DNA of 39,468 nt, from positions 1 to 39,468 of the forward strand of contig CACZMA010000016.1 of assembly GCA_902782125.1 (NCBI GenBank), written 5' to 3'. The notes under the pieces were generated by a model that was not told where the DNA came from, searched no databases, and saw nothing but the letters and a program-made list of their open reading frames with translations. The position numbers were made by a program, and so were the translations under genes. The stretch is from Oscillospiraceae bacterium (GTDB lineage Bacteria; Bacillota; Clostridia; Saccharofermentanales; Saccharofermentanaceae). Shown here in pieces: positions 32,516 to 39,374 of this stretch (position 1 is the first letter of the stretch; each line of letters opens with the position of its first letter).

Positions 32516-33352
32516 TCACGCCTCTTCGATGAACCTCAGGTACCTGTCCAGAGTCTTGCTCTCACTGCGGTCGAAGAGAAAACACCCGGCAGTATACCAC
32601 GAATGCGTGTTGCGCCTGTCTTCGACCTCATAGATCTCACACATATTACCGACCTCCAGAGCTCTGGCAGCATAATCTTCCGCACACTTGAACTTCAGCA
32701 GGCCGTCATGCCTGCTCTGTATCAGGAGCATCGGAATATCGCTCTTATCCATAAGCCTGCACGGCTCAGCCTCACGCCTGTCATATCCCTTCGCGAAAAG
32801 CATGTTCTCGAGAAGACTTATCGTCATCCCCTGGCCATCTCTGAAGCTGTACGGTCCGCCGAAGCCGACATAACCAATGACATTTGAGACATCTACGCCG
32901 TATTGCTCATGCACCTTCCTGCTGTAGCACAGTATGGATGACAGGTGCGCACCGGCAGAAGGGCCGGAGATGATGACTCTGGAGGTGTCGATGCCTTTGC
33001 CGCGCAGGTATTCCATTGCTTTGTTGAAGCAGGCGCAGACATCTTCTATCTGAACCGGATATCTGTTCTTGGGCGACAGACGGTAACCGATCGAGACGAA
33101 GCGGTAACCGTATCCCGCCATGCGCTGGCCGACGTAGTCGAAGAACTTCGGATTCCCCGCATTCCAGCCGCCGCCGTGGACCCATACGACGATCTTGTCG
33201 GATATTGGTTCTGCAGGTTCGTAATAGAGAAAGTATTGGTCCTTATCGCTTCCGTAGGAAACATTGACAGGTGTGAATGTTTTCGAAGTCTTGAACAGGA
33301 ATCGGTAGTAGATGGGGTAGTAGCTCAGGTTCTCTCTGATGTAATCGATCAT
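32516..33352 (-). CDS. Esterase/lipase of the alpha/beta hydrolase fold (HSL-type motif)
   Basis: A 278-residue cytoplasmic esterase. It has the oxyanion motif HGGGW, the nucleophile in GPSAGAHL, the acid in 'SRHDGLL' and His in 'RNTHSW'. These are the marks of the hormone-sensitive-lipase-like and BD-FAE/kynurenine formamidase group. ATG 33352 overlaps the stop of the preceding hydrolase as ATGA, so it is the last gene of a TetR-hydrolase-hydrolase operon. The natural ester is unknown. Confidence 0.88.
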   Translation of the reverse strand: MIDYIRENLSYYPIYYRFLFKTSKTFTPVNVSYGSDKDQYFLYYEPAEPISDKIVVWVHGGGWNAGNPKFFDYVGQRMAGYGYRFVSIGYRLSPKNRYPVQIEDVCACFNKAMEYLRGKGIDTSRVIISGPSAGAHLSSILCYSRKVHEQYGVDVSNVIGYVGFGGPYSFRDGQGMTISLLENMLFAKGYDRREAEPCRLMDKSDIPMLLIQSRHDGLLKFKCAEDYAARALEVGNMCEIYEVEDRRNTHSWYTAGCFLFDRSESKTLDRYLRFIEEA

Positions 33353-34098
33353 GATATGAATCCTTCCACTTCCTTTATCCACTGCTCGTTCCTGAAGCAG
33401 GCAAGTTCTGCGTGCGCGAGTCCGTCAAAACACCTTATCTCCATCTGCGGGTTCAATTCTTTCATCTTAAGCGCGCCTTTCTTCGAGACGGACTCGTTGC
33501 CCTTGGTGCCGTGCATGAACAGAATCTTCATGCCTTCCGGATACTTGGCAAATTCGAACGGTGCAAAGACTGAATCGATGATGTTATCTATTGACTGACT
33601 GTCCATATTGTCAGCGATCCTGGTGAATGGTTCCCAGTATTCTCCGGGGAGGAAATCTCTTTTGAATGATGCCTCTATCCTGGGGTCGCGGGATCTCGAC
33701 TTACTCATGAGGCTCCTGTAATTGCTCTTCATTATGCTCTTGAACAGGCCGTTCAACTTGATCAGCGGCGCGCCGTCGATAACGAGGTTTTGTATTTTAA
33801 GGCCCGGATCTTTTGCAATTTCCGCAGCGATCCTTCCACCCATCGACAGCCCCGCAAGAAGGTATACCTTGCTGCCTAATTCTTCTCTTATGTATTCAAC
33901 TATCTTCTGCGCCTCGTCTTCTATGCTGATGACAGTGCTCTTCTCGTTCTCGGTGTGTCCGTCTAATTCCGGTACGATTACATAATGAGTTCCCGAGAAT
34001 TCTTCTGCTGCCTTATTCCAGATCTGCCAGGGAGTGAGCATGCCGTGGATCAGGATGACTGCGCTGCCTTCTTTGTTGCCGAATGTGTGGAAGTTCAT
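33349..34098 (-). CDS. Alpha/beta hydrolase
   Basis: A 249-residue hydrolase: 'VILIHGMLTPWQIW' (oxyanion loop), nucleophile elbow GLSMGG (about residues 83-88) and catalytic His in 'GLAHAEL'; the acid residue is probably in 'HGTKGNE' or nearby and is not certain. It starts at ATG 34098, sharing ATGA with the TetR stop, and ends sharing ATGA with the esterase. The two hydrolases are different subfamilies, so they may act in sequence or on related esters. Confidence 0.85.
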   Translation of the reverse strand: MNFHTFGNKEGSAVILIHGMLTPWQIWNKAAEEFSGTHYVIVPELDGHTENEKSTVISIEDEAQKIVEYIREELGSKVYLLAGLSMGGRIAAEIAKDPGLKIQNLVIDGAPLIKLNGLFKSIMKSNYRSLMSKSRSRDPRIEASFKRDFLPGEYWEPFTRIADNMDSQSIDNIIDSVFAPFEFAKYPEGMKILFMHGTKGNESVSKKGALKMKELNPQMEIRCFDGLAHAELACFRNEQWIKEVEGFIS

Positions 34099-34772
34099 TT
34101 CTTTACCTTTCCGCCCATCATGAGTATGACGGACTTTGCGAGCTGTTCGAACATGTCTTCCGGCTTGTATTTGCCTTCAACATGAGGAACTTTGAAGCAT
34201 TCAGTGAGTACGTAGCCTGTCTGGATCCCGTGGTAATTGACGATCATGAACTGGATGATCTCATCAACGGAAGACACCGGCCTCAGCTTGTTTGCCTTGA
34301 TGACATCCTTAAGGAACTTCTCGGTGGCCACAGTCGCGTAGAGCAGGGGACTCTGCTCGTCTTTGCCTAGCCTGGAGGCGATATTCATCGCGCGTTCGGG
34401 GTCAGCCATCGCGAGCATGTCGCTGTAGATGGAGACCTTAAGAAGGTCCGTGCCGACTTCCTTCATGTAATCGGCAAGCATGCCGCAGATGGCGTAGATC
34501 GTTTCCTCCCATTTGTCAGGCTTTGCCTTGGCAAGGATCGCCTCAAGCCTGTCGTCGATCTTGTTGTTCGCGTTGATCGTGATGACCAGGTCCTTCAGGA
34601 TCTCGTCAAGGTCTTTGTAGTATCTGTAGATGGCGCCGTGAGAGTATCCGGTCTCGGTGATGATGTCTTTCATCTCGAGGGAGGTGATGGGCTTTCTGGT
34701 GCACACGCGGTATGCCGCATCTACTATCTCGCGGCGCTTGTTCTCATAGTATTCTTCGCTGACTCTGGGCAT
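34095..34772 (-). CDS. TetR-family regulator of the hydrolase operon
   Basis: A 225-residue repressor. The helix-turn-helix is 'ITSLEMKDIITETGYSHGAIYRYYKDLDEIL' (about 29-59). The C-terminal part, including 'MFEQLAKSVILMM', resembles TetR_C dimer regions. ATG 34772 follows CGGAGG 6 nt upstream; the frame runs on to 34841. It is the first gene of the operon and has a textbook promoter overlapped by a 19-bp palindrome, so autorepression is very likely. Ligand unknown. Confidence 0.9.
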   Translation of the reverse strand: MPRVSEEYYENKRREIVDAAYRVCTRKPITSLEMKDIITETGYSHGAIYRYYKDLDEILKDLVITINANNKIDDRLEAILAKAKPDKWEETIYAICGMLADYMKEVGTDLLKVSIYSDMLAMADPERAMNIASRLGKDEQSPLLYATVATEKFLKDVIKANKLRPVSSVDEIIQFMIVNYHGIQTGYVLTECFKVPHVEGKYKPEDMFEQLAKSVILMMGGKVKK

Positions 34773-34794
34773 AGTTACCTCCGGGTTTGCAAAT

Positions 34795-34838
34795 AAATGA
34801 CACGGTGTCATTTTAACGCGCTTGAGATTGATTGTCAA
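34795..34838 (-). promoter_or_regulatory. Promoter and operator of the TetR-hydrolase operon
   Basis: Minus strand: TTGACA (34838-34833), 17-nt spacer, TAAAAT (34815-34810). A perfect palindrome AAATGACAC-G-GTGTCATTT (34795-34813) covers the -10 and start site, as expected for a TetR operator. Confidence 0.8.
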
Positions 34839-34860
34839 CAAATACGGCTGAAGCGCATTT

Positions 34861-34890
34861 TGTCGGTTTTTGTCGGTTTTTGTCGGATTT
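34861..34890. repeat. Three tandem decamers TGTCGGTTTT
   Basis: Three direct 10-bp units (34861-34870, 34871-34880, 34881-34890; the last is TGTCGGATTT), each about one helical turn. They end 18 nt before a TATACT box (34909-34914) of the small-peptide gene and may bind a regulator or curve the DNA. Confidence 0.6.
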
Positions 34891-34908
34891 TTCGGCCTTC
34901 TTTGAAAC

Positions 34909-34914
34909 TATACT
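34909..34914 (+). promoter_or_regulatory. -10 box of the small toxin-like gene
   Basis: TATACT at 34909-34914, giving a start near 34921 and a 46-nt leader. The leader contains CCG-GAAA-CGG and a C-rich patch (34936-34939) that could pair with the G-rich ribosome binding site (34953-34957). No good -35 is seen; the decamer repeats occupy that place. Confidence 0.45.
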
Positions 34915-34966
34915 TTAAGCGTTGGCTTCCCTCTTCCCCGGAAACGGTGAAAGGGGGTGATGCCAA

Positions 34967-35053
34967 GTGGAAGAGATGATCAAATCTTTGATAATCTCTA
35001 TTGTGGCAGGTGTAATAGCTTATTACATTTGCAAGTGGTTGGATAGAGAATGA
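34967..35053 (+). CDS. 28-residue Fst/Ldr-like hydrophobic peptide, candidate type I toxin
   Basis: A tiny membrane peptide, too short for usual gene finders. The sequence is a polar start (MEEMIKS), one helix (LIISIVAGVIAYYIC) and a charged end KWLDRE. The order helix, small residue (AG), then W-L and a charged tail is that of the Fst/Ldr toxin superfamily, but the usual proline is missing. The ribosome binding site AAGGGGGTGAT (34951-34961) is an 11-nt near-complete match to the 16S tail, 5 nt before GTG 34967; ATG 34976 is the alternative. Peptides with the same AYYICKWLD-like ending are, as I recall, widespread and unannotated in gut Clostridia. Toxicity is inferred from layout with the antisense RNA. 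Confidence 0.7.
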   Translation: MEEMIKSLIISIVAGVIAYYICKWLDRE

Positions 35054-35163
35054 AGCCAACCGACCCAAAACGAGCTAAGCCCTCGTAAAAAGGCGTAAGA
35101 AAACCCCGAAGCGGTGACTTCGGGGTTTTCGATTGGTCACATGGAAGTGATCAAATCTTTGAT
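34968..35163. repeat. Direct repeat shared by toxin start and antisense RNA
   Basis: The perfect 16-mer TGATCAAATCTTTGAT occurs at 34977-34992 (toxin codons 4-9) and at 35148-35163, each preceded by TGGAAG (34968-34973 and 35142-35147). An RNA made leftward across the second copy is complementary to the toxin mRNA over this stretch. Confidence 0.85.
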
Positions 35164-35164
35164 T
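35096..35164 (-). ncRNA. Candidate antisense RNA antitoxin (RNA II-like)
   Basis: Predicted leftward transcript of about 65-70 nt from the promoter at 35171-35198 to the shared terminator. Its first ~22 nt can pair with the toxin mRNA around the start codon, through the 16-nt repeat and TGGAAG; the rest is the terminator hairpin, whose loop sequences also face each other in the two RNAs. Size, convergent layout, shared terminator and direct repeats copy the RNA II antitoxin of the enterococcal par locus. Ends are estimated from the -10 box and hairpin. Confidence 0.65.
35100..35129. terminator. Bidirectional terminator shared by toxin mRNA and antisense RNA
   Basis: Perfect 12-bp stem AAAACCCCGAAG (35100-35111) with CTTCGGGGTTTT (35118-35129), 6-nt loop. 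The ends give a T-tract on both strands. Confidence 0.9.
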
Positions 35165-35170
35165 AATTCG

Positions 35171-35198
35171 ATTATATCACCACGGGCATGATTTGCAA
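35171..35198 (-). promoter_or_regulatory. Promoter of the antisense RNA
   Basis: Minus strand: TTGCAA (35198-35193), 16-nt spacer, TATAAT (35176-35171) with an extended -10 (TGA before TATAAT). It is stronger by eye than the toxin promoter, as expected for an antisense antitoxin. It points into the toxin mRNA's 3' region and away from the HNH gene. Confidence 0.7.
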
Positions 35199-35286
35199 GG
35201 TGAATCCTATGCCTCGCTACTGTCCCATTAATCTCAATGCGTTGCTATATCATATAGATGTAAGGTTATTTACGGAGGGAGATTTT

Positions 35287-35754
35287 ATGTTTGCGATCTA
35301 TGGTGAGAGTGCGCCGCTGATCATCGCGCTGGGTGTCCTGCTGATACTGGCGGTCATAGTCTTGATGATTGTCTATTTCAGATACAAGATGCAGCAGTAC
35401 GGACTCGCGAGGCAGGAGGATATCCGCAGGGATGTGGCGCGCAGGAGAAGGATAAGGCCGGCGGATAAGAATGAAGTTTTTGAGAGAGATAATTATACGT
35501 GTCAGATCTGCGGGATCTCGAGAGATTACCTGGACAGCCTGTGCTACGGGCTTGGTGATTATTTGCTGCTCGAGGCGGACCATATCCGGTCGGTCGCGCA
35601 GGGCGGCACGGGAAGAGATATCGATAACCTGCAGTGCCTGTGCTGGCGGTGCAACAGGAAGAAGGGCGGCCGGTATACCAACGAGCAGGTGATGCGCATG
35701 ATCGACTACGGCATTGACCGGCTTGAGGGTACTGACAACTTCTGGATAGAATAA
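35287..35754 (+). CDS. Membrane-anchored HNH endonuclease-like protein
   Basis: A 155-residue protein. Residues 9-31 form a transmembrane helix, followed by a basic linker (RRDVARRRRIRP). The HNH domain comes next: Cys72 and Cys75 (CQICG), Asp98-His99 in 'EADHIRS', Asn114 in 'DIDNLQ', Cys119 and Cys122, and Asn123 in 'CNRKKG'. All metal-binding and catalytic positions are present. HNH nucleases are normally soluble, so the N-terminal anchor is unusual. ATG 35287 follows GGAGGGAG; the frame runs back to 35188. It stands next to the toxin-antitoxin-like locus but has no shown link to it. Confidence 0.85.
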   Translation: MFAIYGESAPLIIALGVLLILAVIVLMIVYFRYKMQQYGLARQEDIRRDVARRRRIRPADKNEVFERDNYTCQICGISRDYLDSLCYGLGDYLLLEADHIRSVAQGGTGRDIDNLQCLCWRCNRKKGGRYTNEQVMRMIDYGIDRLEGTDNFWIE

Positions 35755-35782
35755 CGGCATGCGTGATCTCCTGCGCCTGATG

Positions 35783-35788
35783 TATAAT
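35783..35788 (+). promoter_or_regulatory. -10 box of the DUF5104-like lipoprotein gene
   Basis: TATAAT at 35783-35788, 20 nt before the ATG at 35809, with GGAGG between them. Confidence 0.5.
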
Positions 35789-35808
35789 AGCAGGCGGAGG
35801 ATATAGGT

Positions 35809-36294
35809 ATGAGAAAGTTTCAAGTCGCACTTGCGATCCTTATGTCAGTGTCATTGTGCGGATGCAGCATTCTGGACAGACTTAAGAACGACCCGAAGAA
35901 GATAGAGAGTGCCAATGCTGAGAAGATCTTCGAGTACATAAAAGATGAAGACACAGATGCCCTTTGCGGGCTTTTCGCAGAATATGTTCAGGACACACAC
36001 GACCTCGAAGCAGAGTGGGAAGCATTCTTCGATGCGATCGACGGAACGCCAGTGTCTTATTCCGGTTTGTCTTTCCCTGGTGAGGGTTATGAGACAGACC
36101 CGGACGGAAATGTCATAGACTCACACCTCAGTGTAAACTACAATGGCGTCAAGACAGATACAGGCGAGACGTACGATGAGTTCGGATACCTGATCTATCA
36201 GGCTTATGCGGAAGATCCGTCGCAGGAAGGCCTTATCAATTTCTGCGTATATCTGGCTGAATCGGACGAGTGGGTAACTGTAGGAGATTCTTAA
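35809..36294 (+). CDS. DUF5104-like lipoprotein
   Basis: A 161-residue secreted lipoprotein. The signal ends in LCGC with lipidated Cys19. The mature part has 'ANAEKIFEYIKDEDTDALCGLFAEYVQDTHDLEAEWEAFFDAIDG', the opening typical of DUF5104, an NTF2-like fold by general shape. ATG 35809 follows GGAGG. Function unknown; it stands alone between the HNH gene and the TetR operon. Confidence 0.82.
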   Translation: MRKFQVALAILMSVSLCGCSILDRLKNDPKKIESANAEKIFEYIKDEDTDALCGLFAEYVQDTHDLEAEWEAFFDAIDGTPVSYSGLSFPGEGYETDPDGNVIDSHLSVNYNGVKTDTGETYDEFGYLIYQAYAEDPSQEGLINFCVYLAESDEWVTVGDS

Positions 36295-36312
36295 CGCCGG
36301 CCCCCAAATATA

Positions 36313-36368
36313 TTGACGGCTGATAACGGCTGTGCTACATTATTAAACATGTTCAATAACTAACATGT
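36313..36368 (+). promoter_or_regulatory. Promoter and operator of the TetR-phosphotransferase operon
   Basis: TTGACG (36313-36318), 17 nt, TACATT (36336-36341) with a TGC extended -10. A 22-bp inverted repeat ACATGTT-n8-AACATGT (36347-36368) lies at the start site. This position suits autorepression by the TetR protein at 36401. Confidence 0.65.
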
Positions 36369-36400
36369 GAGTGTCAGCATGCACGTCTTCGGAGGTCATA

Positions 36401-36991
36401 ATGCAGAAGGAAGCGAAAACAGAACTTACCCGGCAGAAGCTTCTCGATGCCGTCGATTCACTTATCACGGACAGCGAAGATCCGATCAAGGTCACGTCGC
36501 GCCAGATCGCGGCAGTGAGCGGCGTTCAGCCTGCCATGATCAACTACTGCTTCGGTTCGCGCGAGAGGCTCATATACGAGGTGTTCCTCAGGAAATACGA
36601 AGCCGCGCTGTCCGATGCAAAGGTGCAGAAGATAGTAGAATCCAGCTTAAGTCCCAAAGACAAACTTAAGAAGCTTCACTTTGTCATTGCGTCGTTCCTT
36701 GTGAAGAACTATTCATTCACCAAAGCCATCACGAGCTTCGTCCTCTTCGAGCGCGACCTGTCCAAAGAGCAGTTCAGCTACGGCCTCGTTAAGGCACATT
36801 ATTCAGGGAAGACCGGAAAGGACAAGAAGACCGATACCGAGTGCCGCATGATCGCGTACGAACTGTCGACGATGCTGCAGCTCGTGCTCTACAGATATGA
36901 GGACATCAGAGACCACCTGGGGCTCGACCTCGAAGACCCGAAGAAACTCCGCAAATATGTCGATATGAGGGTCGACCTGCTGCTGCCATGA
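36401..36991 (+). CDS. TetR-family regulator
   Basis: A 196-residue repressor-like protein with N-terminal helix-turn-helix 'KVTSRQIAAVSGVQPAMINYCFGSRERLIYEVF' (about 28-60). ATG 36401 follows GGAGG; the frame runs back to 36371. Its TGA overlaps the next gene's ATG as ATGA, so regulator and phosphotransferase-like enzyme are made together. The enzyme's substrate, or something related, is the likely inducer, which is inference. Confidence 0.88.
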   Translation: MQKEAKTELTRQKLLDAVDSLITDSEDPIKVTSRQIAAVSGVQPAMINYCFGSRERLIYEVFLRKYEAALSDAKVQKIVESSLSPKDKLKKLHFVIASFLVKNYSFTKAITSFVLFERDLSKEQFSYGLVKAHYSGKTGKDKKTDTECRMIAYELSTMLQLVLYRYEDIRDHLGLDLEDPKKLRKYVDMRVDLLLP

Positions 36992-39306
36992 GATACATGT
37001 ATTCATTCAGAGAGTGCCCGGACGAGGTACTGGGAAGAGCCGGCGGCAAGGGAGCATCACTTGTCAGAATGGTCCGCATGGGCCTTCCTGTGCCGGACGG
37101 ATTTGTCATCACTTCAGACGGCTTTATTGACGGTGAGCCCCGCGCGGAAGTGCTCGAATATCTCGCTGCGAATCTTCCTCAGGGATGCACATATGCGGTC
37201 AGGTCATCGGCGCTGAACGAGGATGGCGGGGAGAACTCTTTCGCCGGTCAGTACGAGACAGTAACGGATGTGGCGCCGGATGGGATTGAAGATGCTCTTC
37301 GCACGGTCGGCATGAGCGCATATTCTTCGCGTGTCGAGGTGTATTCCGAATCTGCCCAGACAGTTTTTGAAGGCATCGGCGCGGTCGTGCAGAAATTCGT
37401 AAAGCCTGAGATCGCAGGCGTTCTGTTCACGGCTGATCCGATAACGGGAAGTGCGGCAACTATGGTAGGCAACTTCGTGCGGGGCGAGGGCGAGCTGCTC
37501 GTATCCGGCACGGCAGACGCATCAGAATTCAGGATCGATGCCATGAAGTATGCATACGAAGGTGAACACGATCTCACACCTCATGCAAAGTCACTGTTCA
37601 GATACGCAGGCAAGATCCGCGATTCCTACGGATGCCAGGTCGACATCGAGTGGGCAGTCTCAGGCGGCAGGCTTTATGTGCTCCAGGCGCGCCCCATCAC
37701 CACGATGAATCCGATCGACCGCAGGACTTACCGCATCAACGGAAGTCTGTCAGGCGAACATCTTCTCACGAAAACAAACGTCGGCGAGATCTTCATGAAG
37801 CCTCTCACGCCTGCGACATACAGCGCGCTCGAGAAGATAAACGAATTCCTTGGTCTGCCGGAATGGCTCACCGCAATTGACGGTCAGGCTTATATGAATG
37901 TCAGCGTGGTCTGCTCGATGCTGGTCGCGATGGGCATGAGCCGTCCCAAAGCATACGATGCGATCAAGGATATCGTCGGCAGTGTTCCGGAGGGGACCGA
38001 GGTGCCGATCGCGCCTTTCGATGCCAAGTCGTTCAGACGTAATCTCAAGAAACTCGTGTTCGGCGATAAGACCGGAATGCGTAAGATGAGCAAGCGCGAG
38101 AAGATTGAGATGGTAAGAGACCTGCAGCAGATATCGAAGGACATGATAGAAGAGATCCGTGCGATTGATACCAATGCCGGTCTGGCATCTTACTGGGACA
38201 AGGTCATGATCCCACGCCTGAAGGAAGGGCTCTCTGCGGTCATGGCCACATGCGGAACACAGATGGTTCCGCTGTTCGGAACCAGAAGCAAACTGGACAA
38301 ACTGGTAGGCCCCGATATGTCAGGCAGGCTCTGCGGAGGCGGACTCGGAATGCTCGCCAGCATGAAGCCCGTACTCCTGCTTGAAGACCTCCGTGATGGA
38401 AAGATAGATGAAGATGAATATATGAACGAGTGCGGCCAGCGCTGCATCAACGAGATGGAACTTGCAGAAACCAGGCCGTATGAGACGGGCGGGTATATTG
38501 AGAATGCGCTTGCTAATTATGAGGACCTCGGCGTCAATGCCCATGCGATGCTCGCAGCAAGTGAGGAAGAATATAAGAAGGCGATGGCGGAGCTTCAGGA
38601 GACTGACCCTGCCAAGGCACGTAAAGCCGCAAAGATGGTGGATAAGTTCGCGGGCGCTCACAGGTTCAGGGAAGAGATCAGGAGCAAGGGAGTATGGATA
38701 TTCAGCATACTGCGTGAATTCCTGCTCCGCGCCGGCGGGATCAACGGACTTGGCGACGATATCTTCATGCTGTATCTGGATGAAGCGCTGGCGCTGGTGA
38801 AGGGAACAGGTGATATCCCCGAAGGCCTATCTGAACGTAAGGAAAACTATGCGAAATACATCTCAGGTCCGGCTTACCCTGCTGTCATCATCGGAAGATT
38901 CGACCCTTCTTCATGGATGGCAGATCCTGATCGCAGGCTGGACTTCTATTCGCAGTCAGCTTCATCTGACAAGCTCGGCTCTGATGTATCCGGATTCCCG
39001 GGCGCGGCAGGCAAAGTCAGGGGAACCGTTCGCGTGATCACTGACATAGCTGACATCGATTCGATCGAGCCGGGCGAGATACTTGTCGCGTGCGCCACGA
39101 ACATCGGCTGGACCAGAGTGTTTCCTAAGGTGTCTGCGATAGTAACCGACATCGGTGCGCCGCTGTCGCATGCGGCTATCGTAGCCAGAGAGTTCGGCAT
39201 ACCTGCAGTTGTCGGCTGCGGTAATGCGACAACTGTCCTTAAGACCGGCGATACAGTCGAGGTCAACGGCTCGAGCGGCGAGGTAACCGTGATCGAACAC
39301 GCGTGA
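36988..39306 (+). CDS. Rifampicin-phosphotransferase-like / PEP-synthase-like dikinase
   Basis: A 772-residue three-part enzyme. Residues 1-240 are the ATP-grasp domain of PEP synthase and PPDK ('GGKGASLVRM' 19-28, 'AVRSSALNEDGGENSFAGQYET' 70-91, 'VDIEWAV...LYVLQARPI' near 215-235). The centre (about 245-660) is helical and is not the PEP-binding barrel. The C-terminus is the swivelling phosphohistidine domain, 'GAPLSHAAIVAREFGIPAVVGCGNAT', with catalytic His728. ATP-grasp, then substrate domain, then His domain at the end is the layout of rifampicin phosphotransferases (about 860 residues) and related dikinases. These move the beta-phosphate of ATP to an acceptor. The acceptor here need not be a rifamycin. 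The TetR overlapping it suggests an inducible function. Confidence 0.85.
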   Translation: MRYMYSFRECPDEVLGRAGGKGASLVRMVRMGLPVPDGFVITSDGFIDGEPRAEVLEYLAANLPQGCTYAVRSSALNEDGGENSFAGQYETVTDVAPDGIEDALRTVGMSAYSSRVEVYSESAQTVFEGIGAVVQKFVKPEIAGVLFTADPITGSAATMVGNFVRGEGELLVSGTADASEFRIDAMKYAYEGEHDLTPHAKSLFRYAGKIRDSYGCQVDIEWAVSGGRLYVLQARPITTMNPIDRRTYRINGSLSGEHLLTKTNVGEIFMKPLTPATYSALEKINEFLGLPEWLTAIDGQAYMNVSVVCSMLVAMGMSRPKAYDAIKDIVGSVPEGTEVPIAPFDAKSFRRNLKKLVFGDKTGMRKMSKREKIEMVRDLQQISKDMIEEIRAIDTNAGLASYWDKVMIPRLKEGLSAVMATCGTQMVPLFGTRSKLDKLVGPDMSGRLCGGGLGMLASMKPVLLLEDLRDGKIDEDEYMNECGQRCINEMELAETRPYETGGYIENALANYEDLGVNAHAMLAASEEEYKKAMAELQETDPAKARKAAKMVDKFAGAHRFREEIRSKGVWIFSILREFLLRAGGINGLGDDIFMLYLDEALALVKGTGDIPEGLSERKENYAKYISGPAYPAVIIGRFDPSSWMADPDRRLDFYSQSASSDKLGSDVSGFPGAAGKVRGTVRVITDIADIDSIEPGEILVACATNIGWTRVFPKVSAIVTDIGAPLSHAAIVAREFGIPAVVGCGNATTVLKTGDTVEVNGSSGEVTVIEHA

Positions 39307-39312
39307 GCCGGC

Positions 39313-39349
39313 TTTTGGTTTTCAATTTTGTCGATTTGCAAAACCAAAA
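39313..39349. repeat. AT-rich inverted repeat after the dikinase gene
   Basis: TTTTGGTTTT (39313-39322) pairs perfectly with AAAACCAAAA (39340-39349). It could slow or end transcription but lacks the usual GC-rich stem. Confidence 0.35.
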
Positions 39350-39374
39350 TAAAACGGGCGACACGAATGTGAAG

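Noticed and set aside
34962..35048. Alternative 28-codon frame starting at ATG 34961 in the small-peptide region
   Set aside because: The start lies inside the Shine-Dalgarno itself and the product is polar with no recognisable pattern, unlike the hydrophobic peptide in the chosen frame.
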